DNA of 64,000 nucleotides, taken from Herbaspirillum autotrophicum (GTDB taxonomy: Bacteria; Pseudomonadota; Gammaproteobacteria; Burkholderiales; Burkholderiaceae_D). The position numbers were made by a program, and so were the translations under genes. Shown piece by piece: positions 19,420 through 27,290 of this stretch. Below the pieces are notes generated by a model that saw only the letters and a list, made by a program, of their open reading frames with translations, had not been told where the DNA came from and did no database searches. The stretch covers positions 1 to 64,000 of the forward strand of contig NZ_LFLS01000035.1 in NCBI RefSeq assembly GCF_001189915.1. Reading direction: 5' to 3'. Numbering within the stretch: position 1 is the first letter of the stretch; the number at the start of each line of letters is the position of its first letter.

Positions 19420-20655
19420 TCAGGTCACGGCCTTCTTGGTCAGGAATTTTTCCTGATTCCATTCCTGGCTTTCCATGATTTCTGCAATCGCCTGCACCGT
19501 GTCATAGACATCGGCGAAGCCGACATACAAGGGGGTGAAACCGAACCGCAAAATATTCGGCATCCGGAAATCGCCGGTGATGCCGCGTGCGATCAGCGCC
19601 TGCACAATCGCGTAACCTTGCGCATGCGTGAGCGAAACCTGACTGCCGCGCACTGCGGCATCACGTGGCGAAGCCAGTCCGAAATCCCAGGCTTGCAGTT
19701 TTTCATCGACCAGCTTGATGAACAACTCGGTCAGGGCCACGCTCTTTTGTCGCAAGGCCAGCATTTCCACGCCATCGAACACTTCCAGCGCCGATTCCAG
19801 TGCCAGCATCGACAACAACGGCGGCGTGCCGCATTGCATGCTTTCGATTCCCGGCGCCGCTTCGTAATTAAGGACAAACTCGAATGGCCGTACATGACCA
19901 TGCCAGCCCGACAACGGTTGCCGCATTTGCTGGTGATGACGGTCTGCCACAAACACAAAGGCCGGTGCGCCCGGACCACCATTGAGATACTTGTAACCGC
20001 AGCCGATGGCCATGTCAGCTTTGGCTGCATTCAGATCGACTTCAACGGCACCGGCGCTGTGCGCCAGGTCCCACAATGCCAGTGCGCCCACGGCGTGGGC
20101 CTTGGCCGTGATTTCCGCCATCGGATAAATCTGGCCGCTGCGATAATTGACATGCGTCAGCATCACCACGCCAACGCTGTCGTCCAAGCCTGCCAGCACG
20201 GCCTCGGCCGTCGATTCCACGTAGCGGATTTCGAGACCGAAGATTTCTGCCACGCCTTGTGCGATATACAGATCGGTCGGAAAATTGCCGCGTTCAGTCA
20301 GAATCACCTTGCGCCCCGGATTCATGCGCACTGCGGCGACCAGCGCCTTGTACAAATTGACCGAGGTCGAATCCGCCACCATCACTTCATGTTTGCCGGC
20401 ACCGACCAGACGCGCCACCTTGGCGGCGACGCGTTGCGGCAAGTCGATCCAGTTGGCATCGTTCCAGGAACGGATCAAGCCTTGCGCCCATTCCTTCGCA
20501 ATCACTTCCTGCATGCGTGCCGGCACGTGGCTTGGCATCGCGCCCAGCGAATTGCCGTCGAGATAAATTTCACCTTCGGGCAAAGTGAATTTGTCGCGAC
20601 ATGCCGCCAGCACATCTTGTTCATCCAGCTTGATACAGTCTTGTCTCGTTACCAT
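19420..20655 (-). CDS. kynU: Kynureninase
   Basis: The 411-residue PLP enzyme cleaves kynurenine to anthranilate, or 3-hydroxykynurenine to 3-hydroxyanthranilate, plus alanine. Diagnostic segments are YLDGNSLGAMP near the N-terminus, ADSTSVNLYKAL and VVMLTHVNYRSGQIYPM. DLAHSAGAVEVDL contributes the Asp over the PLP ring, and GCGYKYLNGGPGAP holds the Schiff-base Lys. ATG 20655 gives the family start (MVTRQDCIKLDEQDVLAACRDKF). Its product could feed the HAO operon at 4.8-11.8 kb. The other kynurenine genes (tryptophan dioxygenase, kynB formamidase, kynurenine monooxygenase) are not in the window. Unusually, it is followed by a porin and a secreted LVIVD protein rather than by kyn genes. Confidence 0.95.
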   Translation of the reverse strand: MVTRQDCIKLDEQDVLAACRDKFTLPEGEIYLDGNSLGAMPSHVPARMQEVIAKEWAQGLIRSWNDANWIDLPQRVAAKVARLVGAGKHEVMVADSTSVNLYKALVAAVRMNPGRKVILTERGNFPTDLYIAQGVAEIFGLEIRYVESTAEAVLAGLDDSVGVVMLTHVNYRSGQIYPMAEITAKAHAVGALALWDLAHSAGAVEVDLNAAKADMAIGCGYKYLNGGPGAPAFVFVADRHHQQMRQPLSGWHGHVRPFEFVLNYEAAPGIESMQCGTPPLLSMLALESALEVFDGVEMLALRQKSVALTELFIKLVDEKLQAWDFGLASPRDAAVRGSQVSLTHAQGYAIVQALIARGITGDFRMPNILRFGFTPLYVGFADVYDTVQAIAEIMESQEWNQEKFLTKKAVT

Positions 20656-20999
20656 TGTCGTTTTCCAGATACTAAAAATTTTTGTCTGCTGCCCGTTTTC
20701 CGGCGCCATGCAAATGCCTGTTTTCCGCGCCAGCTACCACTACTTGTTGCCCAGTATGGCGTCCTGCTGAAATAAGCGAAAATGAATATTTCTGCGCTGA
20801 TCATTCCATTAATTTATAGGCAGATTACGCACCGCCGCAGTGCATTGGCACTACTCTTTGCAACCTGTACCAGATGCGGTAAACGCACAACAGGGAACCG
20901 GTGCAGTTGACTGTACCGATCCCCCGTTGCGCCCCGCATGCGGCTTGCTGTCCGCATCTCTGCATCAATCTCTGGCACCCGTGTTCGTGCGCATTGTCG
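20656..20999. other. Intergenic stretch without recognised gene
   Basis: About 340 bases between nitroreductase and kynU. An AAAAATTTTT run at about 20674-20683 and an A+T-rich block at about 20775-20820 could hold the kynU promoter. I see no clear operator, RNA gene or credible small gene, and no strong terminator for the operon that ends at 21000. Confidence 0.4.
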
Positions 21000-21620
21000 T
21001 CAAAGCAATTCGCAGGCTTGTTCAAAATTCAGACGCGGACTGCGCGGGAACAACTTGCTGCTGTCGCCATAGCCGAGATTGCACAAGAAGTTGACGCGCA
21101 GGCGTCCGTCCGCAAAGAACTCGTCATTGAGTTTTCCGGCATCGAAGCCGGACATCGGCCCGCAATCAAGTCCGATACTGCGTGCCGCCAGCATCAGATA
21201 AGCGCCCTGCAAACTGCTGTTGCGAAACGCGGTGGCCTCTGCCAGCGCCGGCTTGTCGGCAAACATCGCCTGCATGCTCAGGTTGTGCGGAAACAATTGC
21301 GGCAACAATTCATAGAACTTCGTATCGTAGGCAATGATGGCCACCACCGGCGCACTCATCACTTTTTCCACATTGCCGGGATTGAGTGTCGGCCGCAAAC
21401 GTTCCTTGGCGGCAGCGGAACGCAAAAACACCAGGCGCGCCGGCGAGCAGTTGGCGCTGGTCGGCGCCAGCTTCATCAGTTCGTAGAGACGGCGCAACTG
21501 CGCATCCTCGACCGAGACCGGCAACCAGCCGTTTTGGGTACGGGCATTGCCGAACAACTGATCCTGTGCCTGCTGCGAGATTGCTTGCTGCAAGAATGCG
21601 TCTTGTGAATGGGTCGTCAT
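21000..21620 (-). CDS. Nitroreductase-family FMN oxidoreductase (RutE/HadB-like)
   Basis: The 206-residue protein fits the malonic semialdehyde reductase RutE/HadB branch of the nitroreductase family. It shows LYELMKLAPTSANCSPARLVFLRS (FMN-binding Ser/Asn), an insert rather like PGNVEKVMSAPVVAIIAYDTKFYELLPQLFP, and GPMSGFDAGKLNDEFF. RutE reduces a toxic aldehyde from uracil breakdown, so a semialdehyde or enone from the upstream pathway is a fitting substrate (inference). Nitro-group reduction is the other possibility. Last gene of the long minus-strand operon, 24 bases after the RidA-type gene. Pairing of RutE-like with RidA-like proteins also occurs in the rut operon, but no pyrimidine-ring-opening enzyme is present. 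Confidence 0.8.
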   Translation of the reverse strand: MTTHSQDAFLQQAISQQAQDQLFGNARTQNGWLPVSVEDAQLRRLYELMKLAPTSANCSPARLVFLRSAAAKERLRPTLNPGNVEKVMSAPVVAIIAYDTKFYELLPQLFPHNLSMQAMFADKPALAEATAFRNSSLQGAYLMLAARSIGLDCGPMSGFDAGKLNDEFFADGRLRVNFLCNLGYGDSSKLFPRSPRLNFEQACELL

Positions 21621-21644
21621 GATTTTTCCTTTGCCGTCATGCGG

Positions 21645-22055
21645 CTACGAAGGTTTGAAAGCGATTGCGGTCAACTCCACCACCATGTGCGGATGCGGCA
21701 ACTGATGCACGGCGACGGTGGTGCGGGTCGGTCCCTGTTCGCTGAAATATTCGCCATACACCTGGTTATAGGCATCGAAGTCTTGCATGTCGACCAGATA
21801 GACCGTCATCGCCGCACAATCTTCCAGACCGGCGCCGTACGTCGCCAGCGCATCGCGGATTTTTTCGATCACTATCCGGGTCTGCACCCGAACGTCACAG
21901 TGCACGCTGCCATCGGCGGCCGGCGTGGTGCCGCCGACACTGCCGTCGGCCAGACGCGCACTCATGCCGGACACATAAATATTGTCACCGGCACGCTTGA
22001 CGTAGGGGTACTTGCCGAGCGGCTTGGCTGGCGTCGATGCAGTGTTGGTCGTCAT
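21645..22055 (-). CDS. RidA-family protein, 2-aminomuconate deaminase-like (second copy)
   Basis: The 136-residue protein is a close relative of the deaminase at 8307. Both share [24 protein letters not shown] followed by [16 protein letters not shown] and an acidic C-terminal strand ending AIAxKP. The shared block extends well beyond the general RidA motif, so the two probably act on similar enamine substrates. ATG 22055 is supported by AAGGA 7 bases upstream and lies 2 bases after the stop of the DHDPS-family gene. It sits in an operon with a VOC dioxygenase-like protein, hydrolases and uptake genes. I infer release of ammonia from an amino-dienoate ring-cleavage product, a different compound from that of the nba-type operon. 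Confidence 0.82.
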   Translation of the reverse strand: MTTNTASTPAKPLGKYPYVKRAGDNIYVSGMSARLADGSVGGTTPAADGSVHCDVRVQTRIVIEKIRDALATYGAGLEDCAAMTVYLVDMQDFDAYNQVYGEYFSEQGPTRTTVAVHQLPHPHMVVELTAIAFKPS

Positions 22056-22057
22056 GC

Positions 22058-22969
22058 TCAATCCTTCAGGCCGGGCATCGCGAAATCGATGTGTTGCAGT
22101 TGCTCCAGCAATTGCGTCTTTTGCGGCGCCGGCAATGCCGTCAACGGTGGCCGCACGATATCCCAGGCCGGATTGCCGCTGTAGTGCGCGGTCGCAAACT
22201 TGAGCGCCGCGATCATCGGATAGCTCTGGAAAATCTGCCGTACTGCATCGACTTGTTGCTGCAATTGCGGACCGTTGCTCTGATCCCATTCAGCGCACAG
22301 GCGATTGATCGCCACCGGATTGATATTGGCAGTCGCGGAAATGCAGCCGGCGGCGCCGAGCGGGCGAGCGCGCGACAAGAATGATTCCGATGCCGGAAAA
22401 ATGGCAAAGCCGGGAAAGGCTTTCAGCATCGCTTCGATATTGCTCCAGTCACCGGAGCTGTCCTTGATGCCGACTACCGTATCCGGAAAATCCTTGATCA
22501 GCCGCTCGATAAGCGTCAACGTGATCGGCACGCCGGTAAAGGCCGGGATGTGATACAGATACAACTTCAGCTTGGGTGAAGCGACACGGGCGATGATTTC
22601 CGCGTAGTAGCGGTACAGGCCATCATCCGATACGCCTTTGTAATAGAACGGCGGCAACATCAGCGCGCCGGCGCAACCGATATCGACGGCGTGACGTGTC
22701 AGTGCCACGGTATCGGTGATGGAACAGCAGCCTGTGCCCGGCAACATGCGCGCCGGATCGAGACCGTCTTGCACCAGACGTTCCAGCAATTGCTGCCGTT
22801 CCGTCACCGACAAGGAGTTGGCTTCGCTGTTGGTGCCAAAGATCGCCAGCCCGGCGCCCTGGCTCATCAGCCACCGGCTGTGGCGGACAAACAGGTCGGC
22901 ATCCACACTCAGATCAGACTTGAAAGGCGTGACGACAGGCGCAAACACGCCGCACAATGCTTTGCTCAT
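22058..22969 (-). CDS. Dihydrodipicolinate synthase/N-acetylneuraminate lyase family protein
   Basis: The 303-residue (beta/alpha)8 class I aldolase-type protein carries the Schiff-base Lys in TVVGIKDSSGDW and the Tyr in LYLYHIPAFTGVP. GTNSEANSLS replaces the GTTGE loop of true DHDPS, so it is unlikely to make dihydrodipicolinate. Members of this family in catabolic operons are aldolases or hydratase-aldolases that release pyruvate from 2-oxo acids. That role fits downstream of a ring-cleavage and deamination step here (inference). ATG 22969 follows the alpha/beta hydrolase stop by 35 bases, and the next gene begins 2 bases after its own stop, so coupling is likely. Confidence 0.85.
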   Translation of the reverse strand: MSKALCGVFAPVVTPFKSDLSVDADLFVRHSRWLMSQGAGLAIFGTNSEANSLSVTERQQLLERLVQDGLDPARMLPGTGCCSITDTVALTRHAVDIGCAGALMLPPFYYKGVSDDGLYRYYAEIIARVASPKLKLYLYHIPAFTGVPITLTLIERLIKDFPDTVVGIKDSSGDWSNIEAMLKAFPGFAIFPASESFLSRARPLGAAGCISATANINPVAINRLCAEWDQSNGPQLQQQVDAVRQIFQSYPMIAALKFATAHYSGNPAWDIVRPPLTALPAPQKTQLLEQLQHIDFAMPGLKD

Positions 22970-23004
22970 GATATCTCTCAGATTGGTTTTAATTGATGAA
23001 AGCG

Positions 23005-23925
23005 CTAGCGACCGGCTTCGATAAAGTCGAGAATCTGCCGGCCCAGCAAGTCTTCCCGGGTATCGAAATGGGCGACGATGGACGTATGGTTGTGATTGCG
23101 TACCTGGACAAAACGTGGCGCCTGACCGCGCGCCCGACTGACTTTGTAAAACAGTTCGGCGGCGTACACATCGAGATACGGGTTCTCGTGTTCGGCCACG
23201 GCAATCATCAGCGGCACGTCGATTTGCGCCGCATACGTCACCGGTGACACTTGTTCATAGCGACTGACATCCTCGCCCCAATAGGCTTTGACGCCACCGG
23301 CATTCGGGTTGTCCGCATGCACATCGGCGCGCAAGCGCGCACTGATCAGCACCAGCGCTGCAATGCCGTGCCCGGCAACCGGCCGCACTTGCGGATCAGC
23401 GACATAGCTGGCGGCATGCGCACCACCGGCAGAATGACCGATCAGAATAATGCGCTGTGGATCACCGCCATATTCTGCCGCATGCTGCCTGACCCACGCG
23501 ACCGCCGCAGCCACGTCTTGCGATCCGGCTGGATAAGCGGCTTCCGGCGCCAGTCGGTATTCGATATTGATACCGAGCATGCCCTGCCGCGCAAAGTAGT
23601 ACAGCACGTTGCCGTAAATCTGCTCGTTGGAATTCATGTTGCCGCGCAAGAATGCGCCGCCATGCACGAACAGCACAATCGGCCGGCCGCCCGGCGGTGC
23701 TGCATCGTGCGGCTGATAGATATCCAGCTTTTGGCGTACATGCGCACCGTAGGCAATATCGCGCGTGACACTGATGTCGTCCTTGCTGACTGCATTCAGC
23801 ACCGGCGTGTAGATATCCACCACCGCCTGCCGGTGCCGGTTGATATCCCTGGCCCACACCGGGCCCATGTCCAGCAATGCACGGCATGCTTCTTCGGACA
23901 ATCCGAGAAAGACGCTGTCATGCAT
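23005..23925 (-). CDS. Alpha/beta hydrolase (HSL/arylformamidase-like)
   Basis: The 306-residue serine hydrolase has the oxyanion motif FVHGGAF and nucleophile elbow IGHSAGG. The acidic and His members are probably in PLMIAVAEHENPYLD and NHNHTSIVAHFD. The layout is that of the hormone-sensitive lipase group, which includes the eukaryote-type kynurenine formamidases. Its start ATG overlaps the ATPase stop (TGATG), so it is a true member of the operon. It may hydrolyse a formamide, amide or ester early in the pathway. Arylformamidase activity is tempting because kynureninase lies nearby, but the sequence does not prove it. Confidence 0.75.
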   Translation of the reverse strand: MHDSVFLGLSEEACRALLDMGPVWARDINRHRQAVVDIYTPVLNAVSKDDISVTRDIAYGAHVRQKLDIYQPHDAAPPGGRPIVLFVHGGAFLRGNMNSNEQIYGNVLYYFARQGMLGINIEYRLAPEAAYPAGSQDVAAAVAWVRQHAAEYGGDPQRIILIGHSAGGAHAASYVADPQVRPVAGHGIAALVLISARLRADVHADNPNAGGVKAYWGEDVSRYEQVSPVTYAAQIDVPLMIAVAEHENPYLDVYAAELFYKVSRARGQAPRFVQVRNHNHTSIVAHFDTREDLLGRQILDFIEAGR

Positions 23926-24740
23926 CAGTAGACTCCCATGATCTTGCTGATCTCGGCGATGTACTGACCGTAGCGCGGGTTGCCCTTGATGTTTTCGGGC
24001 AGGCGCGGACGCGGCAGATCGATCTTGATGTCATGGATGATGCGGCCCGGACGCGCCGACATGACCAACACGCGATCCGACAAGAACACCGCTTCCTGAA
24101 TGCTGTGCGTCACCAGCAATACCGTTTGCATGCGCTCTTGCCAGATGCGCAGCAATTCGACGTTGAGCAAATCGCGGGTCAGCGCATCGAGCGCGCCGAA
24201 CGGTTCATCCATCAGCATGATGCTCGGGTCGAGCGCCAGAATCTGGCCGATTGATGCACGCTGGCGCATGCCGCCCGACAATTCGTGCGGGTGATTGTTT
24301 TCAAACCCCGACAGCCCCAGCATCTTGATCAGGTCACGTACCTTGGCTTCGGTTTCCGCCGCCGGCAACTTGCGCAATTGCGCGCCCAGTTGCATGTTCT
24401 TTTCCACCGTCAGCCACGGCAGCATGTTACTGGTCTGGAATACCACGCCGATTTCCGGCGATGGTTTGGTCACCGGCTTGCCATTGACCAGGACATCGCC
24501 GCTGTTGTGCGGCACCAGACCGGCGACGATCCGCAGCAACGTACTTTTGCCGCAACCGCTGGGGCCGAGAATCGACACGAATTCACGTTCGCGAATATTC
24601 AGCGACACTTCTTCCAGGGCATTGACGGCTTGCTTGCCGGGAAAGCGTTTCAAGACATTGCGTACGACAATCGCTCCACCTGCTGCAGCCGCGGTCGCCT
24701 GCGGATTCAACTTATCCAGATTCATCATGTGTCCCATCAT
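23925..24740 (-). CDS. ABC transporter ATP-binding protein, NitT/TauT family
   Basis: The 271-residue cytoplasmic ATPase drives the adjacent permease. It has the Walker A GPSGCGKST, Q-loop VVFQTSNMLPW, signature HELSGGMRQRASIGQILA, Walker B IMLMDEPFGALD and the switch His in LLVTHSIQEAV. The closest styles are SsuB/TauB and nitrate-type ATPases. The ATG at 24740 overlaps the permease stop (TAATG); a second ATG follows directly, and either may be used. Overlaps on both sides show tight coupling with permease and hydrolase. Confidence 0.92.
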   Translation of the reverse strand: MMGHMMNLDKLNPQATAAAAGGAIVVRNVLKRFPGKQAVNALEEVSLNIREREFVSILGPSGCGKSTLLRIVAGLVPHNSGDVLVNGKPVTKPSPEIGVVFQTSNMLPWLTVEKNMQLGAQLRKLPAAETEAKVRDLIKMLGLSGFENNHPHELSGGMRQRASIGQILALDPSIMLMDEPFGALDALTRDLLNVELLRIWQERMQTVLLVTHSIQEAVFLSDRVLVMSARPGRIIHDIKIDLPRPRLPENIKGNPRYGQYIAEISKIMGVY

Positions 24741-25483
24741 TACACCGTCTTTCCACGCCACCACACCAGGCGTGACACCACTTCCACGATCCAGTACAGG
24801 AACGTCGCCAGTACCGTGATCGCCAGGATCGCTGCAAACATCAGATCGGTCTTGGCATTGGCAGTTGCCAGCGTAATCAGATGACCGAGACCTTCTTCAG
24901 AACCGATGAACTCGCCGACGATGGCGCCAACCACCGCCAGCGGCATGGCGATCTTGATGCCGTCAATAAAGCTCGGCAATGCTGCCGGCACATGCAGACG
25001 CCAGAACGTGTCCCACTTGGAAGCACCGAGCGCACGGAAATGTTCATCCAGATTGGCAGCGATGCCGGACAAGCCGCCCAGCGTCGCAATCACGATCGGG
25101 AAAAAGGCGAACAGGAACGTGGCGGCGATCTTGGAGGCGAAACCATAACCGAACCAGACGATCATCAACGGCGCCAGCGCGATCTTCGGCATGCTCTGCA
25201 ACGCCGCGATGAACGGATACAGCGTGCGACGCGTGAAATCACTGAAGTGAATCAGGATGCCCAACACCACGCCACCGGCGACCGCCGCCAGGAAGCCGAC
25301 CATCACCTCGCTCAGCGTGACCCAGGCATCCGTGACCACCATCTCGCGCGCGTCCCAGCCGGCCACCAATACCGCACTGAGCGGCGGCAACAGGTAACGC
25401 CGTACGCCGAGTGCGGCCACGCCGTACTCCCACAGGAGCGCAAACGCGCCCCAAAACACGATTACTTCCAACCACCGCTTCAT
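24740..25483 (-). CDS. ABC transporter permease, NitT/TauT family
   Basis: The 247-residue inner-membrane protein has about six hydrophobic helices. The cytoplasmic EAA loop is seen as FRALGASKWDTFWRLHVPAALPSFIDGIKIAMPLAVVGAIVGEF, which docks with the ATPase. The length and loop match SsuC/TauC-type permeases. It probably works as a homodimer with the binding protein at 26202, from which it is separated by a VOC gene. Family substrates are sulfonates, taurine, nitrate, phthalates and other small anions or aromatic acids, so an aromatic acid is a fair guess here. Confidence 0.9.
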   Translation of the reverse strand: MKRWLEVIVFWGAFALLWEYGVAALGVRRYLLPPLSAVLVAGWDAREMVVTDAWVTLSEVMVGFLAAVAGGVVLGILIHFSDFTRRTLYPFIAALQSMPKIALAPLMIVWFGYGFASKIAATFLFAFFPIVIATLGGLSGIAANLDEHFRALGASKWDTFWRLHVPAALPSFIDGIKIAMPLAVVGAIVGEFIGSEEGLGHLITLATANAKTDLMFAAILAITVLATFLYWIVEVVSRLVWWRGKTV

Positions 25484-25570
25484 TACTTGTCTCCTCCGGT
25501 TTTGATTGCTGTCGAATGCGGCTCGGTACTTCTGATCTGCATCCGCTGATTGCTGTCGGCTGCGTTGATC

Positions 25571-26116
25571 TCAGCTTTTCTTGTTGGTCTTGGCGTCGAT
25601 CACGGCTTGCGGTGGCGGCACCACAAAATGCTTGAAGCGATACTGATCGAAGGAATCGATATTGCGCTCCCAGACCTTGGGCCGGTAATTCGATTCCGGC
25701 GTAATCTGCGTCATCTCGCAATACACTTCGACGTTGTTGCCGTCCGGGTCCTTGAACACCAGAAACAGGTTTTCGCCGGGACCATGCTTGCCGATACCAC
25801 GCACGATTTCGACGCCATGCGCCTGCAATACTTCGGCGGTGCGATCCATCTCGGCGCGGTCTTCCACCAGATACGAAAAATGCTCCATGCCAGGCCGTGT
25901 GTAACGCGGCAAGTCATTGATGTCGGGTGAATCCTTGGGAATCTGTGACAGCGCCAGATCGTGGTGATCGGTGCCGGCACGCAAGAACACCATCTGATCG
26001 CTGATCCAGTCAGAAACCTGCAACCCCATGATTTCGGTATAAAACTTCACCGAGGCGTGAATGTCGCGCACTGCCAGCACCAGATGGCCCAGTCGTTGTG
26101 GTCGTAATTTTTCCAT
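25571..26116 (-). CDS. VOC-family ring-cleavage dioxygenase-like protein
   Basis: The 181-residue protein has two beta-alpha-beta modules forming one VOC domain. Candidate metal ligands are His in RLGHLVLAVRD, His in MEHFSYLVED and Glu in NNVEVYCEM. The pattern GHLVLAVRD...KFYTEIMGL and FKDPDGNNVEVY resembles type I extradiol dioxygenases in one-domain form. The C-terminal tail after residue 145 (YRPKVWERNIDSFDQYRFKHF) is an extension also seen in catabolic VOC proteins. Its place between binding protein and permease genes suggests a core enzyme rather than a detoxifying glyoxalase. I infer ring cleavage or isomerisation of the imported compound; this is unproven. Confidence 0.75.
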   Translation of the reverse strand: MEKLRPQRLGHLVLAVRDIHASVKFYTEIMGLQVSDWISDQMVFLRAGTDHHDLALSQIPKDSPDINDLPRYTRPGMEHFSYLVEDRAEMDRTAEVLQAHGVEIVRGIGKHGPGENLFLVFKDPDGNNVEVYCEMTQITPESNYRPKVWERNIDSFDQYRFKHFVVPPPQAVIDAKTNKKS

Positions 26117-26201
26117 TGTCTTGTCTCCAGTTCAAAATCATTCCTGCGCCGCGCAGGGAAGTCACGTATCACGGGCGCAAGACCTTACATGACGGTGTCG
26201 T

Positions 26202-27200
26202 TCATTCCACGAATTTATTGGTGTAGATATCGCTGGCCTTGATCGGCGCTTGCAGATTGAAGGCTTTCTTGACGAAATCCACGGTCGACTGCATGCGCTC
26301 GGGCCGCATCCAGCCAAGCTTTTTGTTCGGTGCGTAAGGGTCGTCGATGATCTGGTTGGTTTCGGTAATCTGTTGCAACAGAATGCCCTTGTCCATCAGC
26401 TTTTGCTGGGAGGCGATGGCATCGGCAGCTTCCTTGGCATGCGTACGCTGATAGTCAAAACCGCGATAGGTCGCCTGGACAAACCGCTTGACCAGATCCG
26501 GATTGGTCGCCACCAGCTGCTCGGTGGTGACGATGCCGTTACCATACAGATTCAGATTGAAATCGCGATACTTGATGAAGCCGAGTTTCTTGCCATCTTT
26601 TTGCAGCAAGGCTTCCAGAATCGGCTTGTTGGCGCCTTCCCAGCATTCCGCCATATCGATCCGGCCTTCCAGGAAAGACGAGTTGATGACGGACGGATCA
26701 AGTCGCAACAGCTTGACGTGATTGGCCGGCAAACCGTTGGCCTGCAACCAGGCCGGCACGATGTTCTGCAACGGCGAAGCAGCGCCGCCGCCAATCGACA
26801 AGCCTTTCAAATCAGCCGGCTTTTGCAGTTTGCGTTCCGGTTTTTCGATATAGCACAAGGCCGCCGGCCAGCGCGTATTGATGGTGCCGACCATGACCGT
26901 CTTGCCACCCTGCGCGCGGTTGAGCATGACGCTGATCGGGTCGCCGTAACCGAATTCGAACAGGCCCTGATCGATTTCATTGACAGTGCGCTGACCGCCA
27001 TAGCCGCGCACGGCCGAGACGTCCAGTCCGGCTTCGGCATAAAAGCCCTTGGCGATTGCCACCAGGATGCCGCCGGTGCTGCCCTGCGGCAACCAGGCCA
27101 GATTGAACTTGACCTTGTCCATCGCCAGTGCCGGTGCGACACAACAGGACGCCAACAGCGTCGAAGCGATACATTTCCTGAAACCCTTGCTGATGTTCAT
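26202..27200 (-). CDS. ABC transporter substrate-binding protein, NitT/TauT (NMT1-like)
   Basis: The 332-residue periplasmic binding protein has a Sec signal peptide (about 1-26, ending APALAMDK). An NMT1/SsuA-like domain follows, with LAWLPQGSTGGILVAIAKGFYAEAGLDVSAVRG at the start and LKGLSIGGGAASPLQNIVPAWLQANGL in lobe two. It is the specificity subunit for the permease and ATPase downstream. The ligand is not readable; operon content suggests an aromatic or N-heterocyclic acid. An A+T palindrome TTATATATATAA lies 53 bases upstream (27253-27264) and may be part of an internal promoter. Confidence 0.9.
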   Translation of the reverse strand: MNISKGFRKCIASTLLASCCVAPALAMDKVKFNLAWLPQGSTGGILVAIAKGFYAEAGLDVSAVRGYGGQRTVNEIDQGLFEFGYGDPISVMLNRAQGGKTVMVGTINTRWPAALCYIEKPERKLQKPADLKGLSIGGGAASPLQNIVPAWLQANGLPANHVKLLRLDPSVINSSFLEGRIDMAECWEGANKPILEALLQKDGKKLGFIKYRDFNLNLYGNGIVTTEQLVATNPDLVKRFVQATYRGFDYQRTHAKEAADAIASQQKLMDKGILLQQITETNQIIDDPYAPNKKLGWMRPERMQSTVDFVKKAFNLQAPIKASDIYTNKFVE

Positions 27201-27290
27201 TGCGTTCTCCGTAGATTGCGGCAGACGACATAACGGTCCGTCATCTGCTCACTTATATATATAAATGTCAGTCGCAGCAGCAGCCTTGTT

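Noticed and set aside
19372..20775. 467-residue open frame on the plus strand
   Set aside because: Antisense to kynureninase, whose catalytic motifs are intact.
21000..21620. 2-nitrobenzoate nitroreductase (NbaA) as identity of the nitroreductase
   Set aside because: The protein fits the RutE/HadB branch; as I recall NbaA belongs to a different flavoprotein family, and no NbaB mutase gene is visible.
22058..22969. True dihydrodipicolinate synthase (dapA)
   Set aside because: The conserved GTTGE loop is replaced by GTNSE and the gene sits in a catabolic operon.
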